Shown one piece after another: positions 55,085-64,000 of a stretch of DNA of 64,000 nucleotides (position 1 is the stretch's first letter; each line of letters starts with the position of its first letter). The translations under genes and the position numbers were made by a program. The stretch lies in contig JAIWNF010000022.1 in assembly GCA_025093555.1 (NCBI GenBank), positions 248,001 through 312,000 of the forward strand. Reading direction: 5' to 3'. The stretch comes from Circinella umbellata. Its lineage: Eukaryota; Mucoromycota; Mucoromycetes; Mucorales; Lichtheimiaceae. The notes beneath the pieces were generated by a model, which did not search any database, was not told the DNA's origin, and worked only from the letters and a program-made list of their open reading frames with translations.

Positions 55085-56979
55085 TCTTTCTTTCTTTTTT
55101 TATTTTTTAAAAAAAAAGGTTACAATGTTGGTGTTAATTTATGCTGGGAGAATCTGGAACGAGTAAAACTTTATGGTAAATAAAAATATACAGTCTCTGT
55201 ATGTTATTCTTATAATGTAACCTTGGACGTTCACTCTTTTTCAGGTAAAAAAAAAAAAAAAAGGAATCTTGGGGAAGAAAATAGGTTTTCTGAGTGGAGT
55301 TGTAAAGAAATAGCACGAATGAATTTGTTGCAGGATAGGTGCTGCGCGGGTAACCCCTTCCATACTAGAACTCCGGTTAAACTAAAGGCACCATATGTTT
55401 CAACTTTATTTTTCTGCAAAAAAAATATCGATGTAAAGGTTTAGATGTTTATGGGTTCTTGCAAATGAATTCTTGTTAGAACCACTTTTATTAAAAGCTG
55501 TTAATAATACTTGGTTAACTACCCGATATAATGATAATATTATAAGCGTGGTGCTTCCGTTCGTCTCTATGAAACTACGACATACAAAAAAGTATATACT
55601 TTCAACTTTCCTTCTTGAGTCTAAATATATGATACTACAACTACGCACAGATATGATGAGTCGTAAAACTTATTTGACAGTTTTTTTTTATCTGCCAGGT
55701 GTACAAGGTCAAAATGTGCGGCTTATAGCAAATTCTTTATCATTTTTTTTTTGGTTCTTCAAAGAATAAGAAAAAAAACTCTCTGAAACTATGTAGATAT
55801 ATTTAGACAAAAAGATATTTTTGGTCACCCTTTACGTAATATTCAAAATAAAAGCGACAGGTTTATTAAAAAGGTAAAAAGCGCATACTAATTTAAATAT
55901 ATTTTTTGATAATGTTGATATTTATACCCCATTTCATCAAAAGTTAAAGTAAAAAGTTTGATGTGAGCCGTGATAAATCGAAAAAATATAGTCTTTATAC
56001 TCTATAAACAATGGGGTCTATATTGACCCGAAGAAATCAAGATTTTTGATATATCATTCATACCATACATTACCTTATTATTATACATCATACATATTAT
56101 AGAAAAAGCACAAGAATATTTTGAAATTCTATTAAAGATATTATTGATCTACATATATGTTTTATTAGGAACGAAATGGTAAAGAAGGCAAACAAGTTTC
56201 TACGTACGTAGAATTATTATTTTTTATTAAGTGATTAGTTGTATTCACAATTGCAGTAGGAAGATTAAAACTAAATAACCATCACATCCTTTTATGCACC
56301 TCATTTTAATTTATTTACGACCTTATTTCTTATTATTAAAGAACATATCTGGATTATCTTTATACGTGTTGTTTTTGTTCATACTGTAAACAGAAGCATA
56401 TATATCTACTGCGTTACAGATACTGAAGCTGGGTTTAGTCACGTTTTTGTTGGTTATTTCACTTAAATGATTCTTCGCCTATGCCTTCTTATCCGGGTTC
56501 TACGTAAATGAATTTTCGTAATGCTTGTGGAAGTTACACTTTGAAAGAACTCAGTATGTGGTGTACATGATTAAGGCCAAAAGCCTTTGAATATAGATAC
56601 GTAGTGTACGTAAATTAATAAATTAAAAGCTTACTGTTATTATCAACGAACAGCATTTCTCCCTCCATCATGAAAAAAAAACAACTGTGCAACAATGTAT
56701 AGCTTTTATGACAAAGATAGTATTCTATTTTCCAATATTACTCATATTTTCTTAATATGCCTGAGCATTTAAGACCTAAATTATTAATAAAAATAGTAGA
56801 AAGATTTGCGTCCTGCCTAGTGTTAATTTATTATTAAGGCAAAGTCTATTTTTTTTTTTTGGCTGGATAATTTTAAACGCCGCATCTTATTTTTTGAAAA
56901 TTTGCAGGCTTGTTTAAAAAAAACACCCTCGACAGCTTTGCAACCTCAAAACCAAAACAACCGACCAGAAAAAAACAAT
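55085..56979. other. Divergent intergenic region between VPS35 and the PPR gene
   Basis: No gene is seen. It is AT-rich with scattered A and T tracts, and TACGTACGTA occurs at 56201-56210. It must hold the VPS35 and PPR promoters. Confidence 0.5.
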
Positions 56980-58290
56980 ATGTTGCGACGACCTATCACC
57001 GTTATGCTCCCGAGAGCACGTATTGCAACCAATGCCATTTCTATCCGTCATGCACATACAACAAATCAAATTTATTATAAACCACTTAAAATTACAGGCA
57101 ATCCTAAGATGACCCGATCTTTACGAGATGCTGTTCGAAAACATAATGCCGGGGCTGTTTGGACTGCCTATAATGCATTACATAAAAACAACCAACTCGA
57201 CAAGTTACCTGCCGAATATCATTCTATGGCACTTCAATCATTTCGTATTAAAAAATTAGTTGCTTACGGCCCAGAAGAAGTTGAGGCTATCAAGGAGCGA
57301 TTATTATTTGTTTGGAATAATATGCAAGAAGCTGGATACAAGCCGGACGTACGAGATTATAATCATCTTATTGACTTTTTCGGTCGTTCAGGCGATTGGA
57401 AATCTTGTAACAAGTACTGGGAGGAATTGGAAAGCAAATCATCAGCACCATCATCATCACTATGGAGTGGTAATTTAGTTCCGAACGTATACAGCTATAA
57501 CTTATTGATGCGTGCAGCCATTTTGACTAATCAGCCAGAACAAGTATCTGTAATCGTCAACAAAATGAAAAATGCTGGTATTCAACCAAATGGATTTACT
57601 TATGATACCATGATTGAAGCACAGGGACGACTTGGCAATGTACGTGGAGCCGATAAACTCTTTCAAGAACGTTATGGAACCAAGGAAACGAAAGAGGCCA
57701 ATACCGCAACAACAGAAGTAAAACCAAAGAAATCTCGTTTTGCATCCTTGTTGTCATCATATTCAGCACCACCACCAGCAGATAATCCCGATGTATTGGG
57801 AACTTTGGTTCGTGAAAATACAACGGAATTATCAACAAAGAAGCCCCATCCGTCCACACATACTTTTGTTGCATTGATTGATGCCCATGGTCGTAAAGGT
57901 AATTTGCGTGGGGTCGATTATATCTACCAAACCATGCTGCCAGGTTACAAGATCAAGCCAGATTTAGAACTTTATAATACGATGATTCGTTGGTATTGTG
58001 AACATCGCAATGGTGATAAGGCACGTCGAGTTTTCTTTGATTTGGAACGTTCAGGTCTCAAGCCAAATGTGGTTACCTTCAACTATCTCTTCCGCCACGA
58101 AGCACTTCGAGAACGGAACCCTAGAACAGCTGAAACTTTATTAGATTTTATGACAAACATGTATGACCTCCGACCATTACAATCCATGTACCGTGCCCTC
58201 ATCAAGTCTTATAATAAACGAAATCAAGAAGAAGATGCCGATCGATTATTCCGGGTATACACATCATCCAAAGAATCTTCTCAACGATAA
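56980..58290 (+). CDS. Pentatricopeptide repeat (PPR) protein, probably mitochondrial
   Basis: Single exon, 436 aa from the ATG at 56980. The frame stays open upstream to 56902 but only from a TTG, so that part is not taken as coding. The start MLRRPITVMLPRARIATNAI is an R-rich, acid-free presequence typical of mitochondrial import, followed by RHAHTTN. At least six PPR units follow, for example PDVRDYNHLIDFFGRSGDW, PNVYSYNLLMRAAILTN, QPNGFTYDTMIEAQGRLG, STHTFVALIDAHGRKGN, KPDLELYNTMIRWYCEH and KPNVVTFNYLFRHEALRE. PPR proteins bind single-stranded organellar RNA and act in its processing, stability or translation. A disordered stretch near residues 225-285 interrupts the array. The RNA target cannot be told. 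Confidence 0.9.
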   Translation: MLRRPITVMLPRARIATNAISIRHAHTTNQIYYKPLKITGNPKMTRSLRDAVRKHNAGAVWTAYNALHKNNQLDKLPAEYHSMALQSFRIKKLVAYGPEEVEAIKERLLFVWNNMQEAGYKPDVRDYNHLIDFFGRSGDWKSCNKYWEELESKSSAPSSSLWSGNLVPNVYSYNLLMRAAILTNQPEQVSVIVNKMKNAGIQPNGFTYDTMIEAQGRLGNVRGADKLFQERYGTKETKEANTATTEVKPKKSRFASLLSSYSAPPPADNPDVLGTLVRENTTELSTKKPHPSTHTFVALIDAHGRKGNLRGVDYIYQTMLPGYKIKPDLELYNTMIRWYCEHRNGDKARRVFFDLERSGLKPNVVTFNYLFRHEALRERNPRTAETLLDFMTNMYDLRPLQSMYRALIKSYNKRNQEEDADRLFRVYTSSKESSQR

Positions 58291-60685
58291 ACAGTAATTA
58301 TTCTTATTCTTATTATTAACTTGCACTTTGTAACTCCCAAGCCGTATTTTTTTTTTCATAATTTGTTGTTTTGTTTATTCATTTTCTTCTTTTCACTCTT
58401 TCTCTCTCCTTTTTTTTTCCCGATCTTATCTACTCTTATTTCCACGTTTATTATCTTTTTTTTTTTTTTCATATCTTATCTTCGATTTTTTTTTAAAAAA
58501 AAACGTTACGTTTTTTTTCCCCATCTCTCTCACATTCTTAACAACTCTCATAACACCCACACCCACATTTTTTTGTAAATATAGAAAAAAAAATAGAAAA
58601 AAGGATTAAAAAAGTTATCCGTAGAAATGCGAATCTTATCAATGATAATCATATCAATCATTTTTAGGGTGTTATCTAGAAGTGATGATTAACTGTGTGG
58701 AGATATCAACAATAAAATCATTTTATCGTTGAACTGATAACAATACTTTCGCGCCCCAGCTTCTAATTTTACCCTTTTCCTCATTTTTAGGATAGTTCTT
58801 CAAAGGGTGGGTGTGTAGTAAGAGAAGAATATAAACATGTTATTTTTTCAAATAAAAGTATTAGTTGTGTATCTCTAGTACTTTTGGAAATGTCCCACTG
58901 TGCAAAAAGATGAGACATTTTTATTTTAAATAATACATACAGTCTTCTAGCTATATAACGTGTATTAGATGTCAAATCCAGGCTTTCTGTTTTACTGTAA
59001 GTGTATAATTATTGACATATAAAGAATCTTCAAGTTCAGTATTATCTCAATATAGATGTACGTATTATTACAGTTTCTGAAATTTCAATTCGGTATAGTG
59101 AAAAATATACAATAATATCAAATTAAATCAGTGCAAAATATCATTTCCATTCAATATTATAGAGTTGCATGAATTTTGTGTTGGTTAATTTCATTTTGCG
59201 AGGCCCTTAAAAGCTTGCTTTTGATATTTTTTAGTAACTGACAGTATTTTTTATTTTATTACGTAAAAAAACATTTCTTTTTAGTTTGCATCACGACATA
59301 GTACGTAAAAGGGAGATAACAAACCTACAGAGGTGGTATAATTAGATCTTCCAACAACAATTTAAGAAAAATGTTTGCTACAATAAGTAATCATTATTTA
59401 AATAATACGTACTGCTGCAACATGTAGCTATACAGTAAAACAGGAAGAAAAAAACTACTAGTTACATAGCAATAAGTACCGGAAGAAAATGGGCGCCAGA
59501 AATAGCATTGTAAAAAAAAATATTATTTTCTAAAAAACAGAAAAAGACTACAATAAGTAATAATGTTATAAAGTCTGAATCAAAGAAAAAAGTTGACGCA
59601 TCATCTTTTTCTTTATAGACAAAAAACGTACGCCCATAGATACTGACGGAGCATGTGATTATTCATTATTATAACGTATTCAAATTCTTATTACGTTTTA
59701 TAATGTTCTATTCTTTGATGAAGTACTATCTTTCTTTATTTTCGTCTTTCTAGGTACGTAAGAATGAATTGTTCAAAATTATGTACAATTGGTTTTATTA
59801 TTATCATTATTATTGTAAAAAGAAAAGTAATTACTTACCTACGACAACGAGCAGTTTCTTTTTTTCAGGTACTTTATTTTATGTACGTACCAACTAAAAA
59901 AAGGTTTATTATGCATGCATAATATCACAGCTGTTACGTACGTATTTTGTTCACTCACTAGAAAATAGAAGATAGGAAACCTTTACTTATCATTATTCCC
60001 CATTATCTATATTTTTTTTGCTAAAGAATAAAAGTGTTATTACATACGTATTGTAAAATTTAAGTTTTCATGCAGATAACGATAATGTCTATCATTCCCT
60101 CTTGTTTGTACTATAATAAATATAAACTATGTATAAGTTAGTAATATTATTTGAATTATTGGTATGGTTATTGAAAGGTCTGATTCTACATTTAAAGGTG
60201 TTTTGATGGAGCAAGAAAAAAAAACGATGATCTAAATCTATGATCTCTCTATATAGAACAGCAGAAAGTTTTGTTTTTCTTCTCAAATGTCACAATGCGT
60301 TATCAGTTTTCTGTGTAATATTTTTTTAGTTCAAACTTAGTATATTTATTGATTTTACAAAAAGAAAAGGAAATAAAAAGAGAGACATATATAATGGGAA
60401 AAAAACCGTAATATTTACTATAAGAAAAATATAAGAATAGAATTATATAAAAATACTTATAAAAAAAGCAAAAAATAAGGGGGTGTTTGTTGGAAGAGAG
60501 CTAATTTTTACTATTATTGCGTGGAAAAATGAGAGACGAAGGGAATCATGAAAATATAACGTAAAGTAACAAAAAAAAAGTGTGTGATTGTGTAGTTATT
60601 TAATATATATACATGTATATATTATGTTGTTCATTTTTGATTAAAAGAGTTTTACATATAGAGTTTATCTGGAAGTTTTTTTTTT
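58291..60685. other. Intergenic between the PPR gene and the GATA gene (convergent)
   Basis: T/C-rich 3' flank to about 58570, then AT-rich sequence. TACGTACGTA lies at 59935-59944 and GTACGTAC at 59883-59890. No gene is seen. Confidence 0.5.
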
Positions 60686-61018
60686 TTAAGAATGATGGTG
60701 ATGCTGATTATTATGATGATGATTTGGTAATGAGGATGAAGCAGAAGAGCTATTGCGTCTTGTTCGTCCATCTATCGGAGCGAGTGTTGTTCGAAATGCA
60801 GAAGGTTGGTCGCATTGTTGAAAACTGGATGAAGGTGGCGTCTGTTGCTGTTGTTGTTGTGCTGCTCCAAGCATTAGAAGAGACGACAATACGTTGTTAC
60901 TATTTGCTGTAGTATTACTACTTGTGCTTATGCTATTATTCCCAGATAGTCCCCCTCCTAGTAATGAGCTGAGCATGTTTAAGGCTGCGGTTGAGGATGT
61001 TATGGAAGGGATATTATT

Positions 61019-61061
<43 letters not shown>

Positions 61062-62518
61062 TGTTGGTGGTGAAAAGTGTGCTCACCAAAACCGCTTGCT
61101 GTTGCAACCCCTGCTATTGCAGCAGCTGATGGTGTTGATGTTGCGTTTGACGTTTTAGGAATAATGGATTCCAAACCATGCAGAACTTTAGACGAATGAG
61201 AAAGTAGTGTATTGATATTATTTACCTCTTGTTGTAATTCATCACGCCGTGTTTGCAATGCTTGGCGTAATTTGCCTGGTTCCAATAACATTGTCGCAGC
61301 AATTGTTGCAAGAGCAGCAGGATTTGTTTCTTCTATATTATATGGTGTGGCAGAAATAGACGAAGATGTCCCGGCTGTAGCATGATTGTTACTGTTGGTG
61401 GCGCTAGCATTATTGGCAACGGTCAATGCATTCATCAAGGCACGTACATTAGGAAGTTGTTTTATATCATAATTATTAGATGATAATGTGTTGTTGCTAC
61501 CTCCGCTAGCTGTTGCTCCTGCAGCAGCCATTAGCGGATCTGCTTGATCATATGGCAACGGTGATGTTGGTGAGTTTGTATTATAAGCTGCACTGCTACT
61601 TGAACCGGTTGAATATGGTGATCTTGCATCACTTGCAGTTGACATTCGTCGTGCCCCATCAGTTATCACACTATTATATTCGCTATTATGATAATGTTGT
61701 GATTGTTGTAATGGAGGTGTAGGACGAGAATCCATCATGGAAGAATGGGATTGATAATGGTTTAAGGTTTTTGACGGGTCCGATTGTTGCTGATAATGGT
61801 CATGATGGTGATTATGATTCTGGTGTTCGCAGGAAGGCTGAGATGATTGCTGTGGCTGTTGTTGACGTTGCTGAAAATTGACAAGACTAAATCTCTTACG
61901 TCGTTTAATCACACTCCGTTTCATTGTGATCGGCCGCTGAATGTTATGAAGTTTATAATAAAGACCACATGCATTACAAATAGTATTGCCATCATTATCG
62001 CGACGCCATAATGGGGTTGTAGTGGTTTGGCAATTAAAACATTTCGTTATTGGTGGAGACCATCGTTGCTGTGATTGTTCTGGCTGGTTTCGGTGTTGTA
62101 GTTGACAACCAATACAACCGTCCACAGCAGATGATGATTCAGGGTGATTATGGTGATGATGACGCGTGTGATGATTGGCGGTAGGGTATGACGCGTTATT
62201 GGTCATAGAAGGACCTAGATGATTAGATGTTACTGTCATTCGGCTATTTGAAGACAATGAAGTATTATTATCTTGTTGTCCTGGCGATGATGCTGATGTT
62301 GTTGTTTCAAAAGTTGCTGGTGCTGTTTCGTTATTATTATTATTATTATGATCCCATTGTTGATAAGCGCTAGGATGTGTAAGAGGATTGTTTGCTGGTG
62401 TTGGTAACCGTGACGCTGAAGTATGTGAATGATGATGATGAGGGTGGTGATCCGCAGTCGTTGAATGTGTAGGATTATCGTCCATAATTGTCGTGGAGGT
62501 ATTTACTATCAAAGTCAT
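60686..62518 (-). CDS. GATA-type zinc-finger transcription factor
   Basis: Single exon, 610 aa. One fungal GATA finger of the C-x2-C-x17-C-x2-C type spans residues 160-184 (Cys160, 163, 181, 184) with [20 protein letters not shown], followed by the basic tail [15 protein letters not shown] that contacts DNA. A CIGC motif 20 residues earlier is not a second finger. The rest is low-complexity (H, N, Q, S and T runs), with a predicted coiled coil near [20 protein letters not shown] that could mediate dimerisation and a 16-Gln run after it. Fungal GATA factors regulate nitrogen use, iron uptake or light responses. The single finger plus coiled coil recalls the AreB/Dal80 type, but the tail after the finger differs, so the subtype is left open. 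Confidence 0.92.
61019..61066. repeat. CAG/CAA repeat encoding 16 Gln
   Basis: Sixteen Gln codons on the minus strand in alternating CAG and CAA order, in the C-terminal third of the GATA factor. Confidence 0.9.
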
Positions 62519-64000
62519 TTACTGCCGTATAGGAAAAGAATAACAAGTTTTACAAATCAATAAAAATCGGTAGCGAACAATGTTGGCAACCATGTAATTA
62601 TGTATATAAGAAAAGGGAAAATTATTTAGAGAAGTATGGTATACTAAAAAAAGTTGCTTTTATCGTTTTTTTTTTTGGTTGAAAGGTATACGTATTGTGG
62701 AAAAAACAAAAAGAACGTTATTTTTTTTGGTATATATAAAGTATTACTATTACTATTATTATTACTTTGTTGTTATAAATATGTGAATATCTATGTGTAG
62801 TAATTATACCTAGAAAAGAGAAAAGAGATGAAAAAAAGGAGAGGAAATAGAACTTGGGATCGATTGTTGTTATTATTTCTTTTTTGTTTGAAGTAAAAAA
62901 AAAAAAAAAAGAGAGAGAGAAGGAAAGAAGACGGCAAAGTAAATTAGAGTATAGAGCCACAAAAAAAGATAAAGGTGTTATCTTAGCTGATTGGCCAGTG
63001 ATTAGTTTTGCCCGTTTAGAGGTGTTAACGTTATAAAAAGAAATTGGGGGACCAAGAGTGAGTAAATGAGGGACTATGCTATAAAGGAAGGAGAAGATTA
63101 TTATGAGTAGCGTCTGTAAGCAAAACACAGCATGCAAATAATAAACGTAAAAATAAAATAAAAGATAAGATATATCCTTATCTGCCCGACACACACACGG
63201 GCTCCTGATGCTTTCTCCCCCCAAAAAAAATTACACAGTAGATAATGTATCCTTGTTTTTACTGCTTAAAATTTTTTGATAAAACTGGATTAACTGTGTA
63301 ACCTCCGACAAAACTTGGAAACATAAAAATTGTTTATCTGACGGAGCCAGTTTATCTTTCCGTTTTCTTTACATATCTATTACTTTCATGCGTTTTTTTA
63401 ATCTTCTTGTTCTTTGTTAGTAGCTAAATCGGATGGATAATTAAAGCAATAATAACTTTCACTAATTTTATGTTATGCTCACCATTGTTTTGACATCCCC
63501 ATTTCTTTTCTTCTCACTCTTTCCTCAACATTAATCCTTGTCAAGAAAACTCCAATAATAAATAGTCTAACTTATCAAAACGAAAATCTATTCCGACATC
63601 TTTCCCCGCACTTGAGTGATTCATCATAGAACCCATTCATTCAGCTGCTGTTCCCTAAATGAACAAATCGTATCCATTCGAGTTATTAAGCAAAATTAAG
63701 GTTTCTGAGATAAACCAGCGCGTGAACAATTATGCTAGAGCAAAAAAAAATTATTGTTCGCTTGTATTTGATTACTATATTATCTTTTTTGTGTTCCAGC
63801 TGCTATAATAAATTCTACTATCTATTTCTTCGATTGTTAATCATGATAATGCATATCGTCATCATTATTCCCATTTGTTGGTTATCATCGCTTTATAACG
63901 TACAAGTCATAAATTGCCTTTTTTATCGTATTTATTACAAATTGGTACACAATTTGATTATTCTGGCTTTTTCTTTATAACAATCTTCTCTTTTTTTCTT
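62519..64000. other. GATA gene upstream region and right end of the window
   Basis: The stretch is AT-rich with T and A tracts. A 168-codon minus-strand frame (62718-63224) is full of homopolymer-derived F, I, S and Y and is not taken as a gene. Nothing else is supportable to the window end. Confidence 0.5.

Noticed and set aside
56902..56979. N-terminal extension of the PPR protein
   Set aside because: It begins at TTG. The first ATG at 56980 starts a classical mitochondrial presequence, so the upstream part is not taken as coding.
62718..63224. 168-codon minus-strand frame near the right end
   Set aside because: Its F, I, S and Y-rich composition comes from A/T tracts, and it has no recognisable motif.

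Overview
The window is nuclear DNA of a fungus, most likely an early-diverging (Mucoromycota/Mucorales-like) species. The evidence is an AT-rich background, many short GTAAGT…AG introns, single-exon regulators packed with Q, N, H and S runs, a fungal DUF2408 protein, and a Crypton-type tyrosine recombinase carrying a fungal GCR1_C-like domain. Family assignments come from recognised motifs and domain order; exon structures were built by hand from splice sites and frame continuity. No database search was possible.

Layout. 0.7-8.0 kb: a metacaspase (+), converging on cytosolic alanyl-tRNA synthetase (-), then a polyQ nuclear-type protein (-). 10.5-12.1 kb: a four-exon protein of unknown function (+). 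12.1-16.6 kb: no gene seen. 16.6-26.5 kb: ribosomal stalk protein P1 (+), an eleven-exon DUF2408 protein (-) and Mediator subunit MED13 (-). 26.7-31.3 kb: a Crypton-like mobile element, with an intact four-exon recombinase and GGGACTT-type repeats near both ends, sitting about 200 bp upstream of the MED13 start codon. 31.3-37.1 kb: a gene desert with a small decayed coding relic. 37.1-43.6 kb: ARL1 GTPase (-), a two-finger C2H2 factor (-) and a SPOUT RNA methyltransferase (-) with a GC-AG intron. 43.6-49.8 kb: a second desert with a 4 x 22-bp tandem repeat. 49.8-58.3 kb: calmodulin (+), converging on the retromer subunit VPS35 (-), then a mitochondrial PPR protein (+). 60.7-62.5 kb: a GATA factor (-).

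Most genes are single-copy housekeeping functions (translation, transcription, Golgi/endosome traffic, calcium signalling, mitochondrial RNA). They do not form one pathway, and I see no gene cluster for a shared product. The accessory element is the Crypton. The most notable observations are its paired subterminal repeats, its position next to MED13, very small exons (4 nt in ARL1, 16 nt in the DUF2408 gene, an ATG-only exon in calmodulin), the GC-AG intron, a roughly 100-residue acidic insert in VPS35, and an excess of the palindrome TACGTACGTA in non-coding DNA. I see no tRNA, rRNA or CRISPR array.
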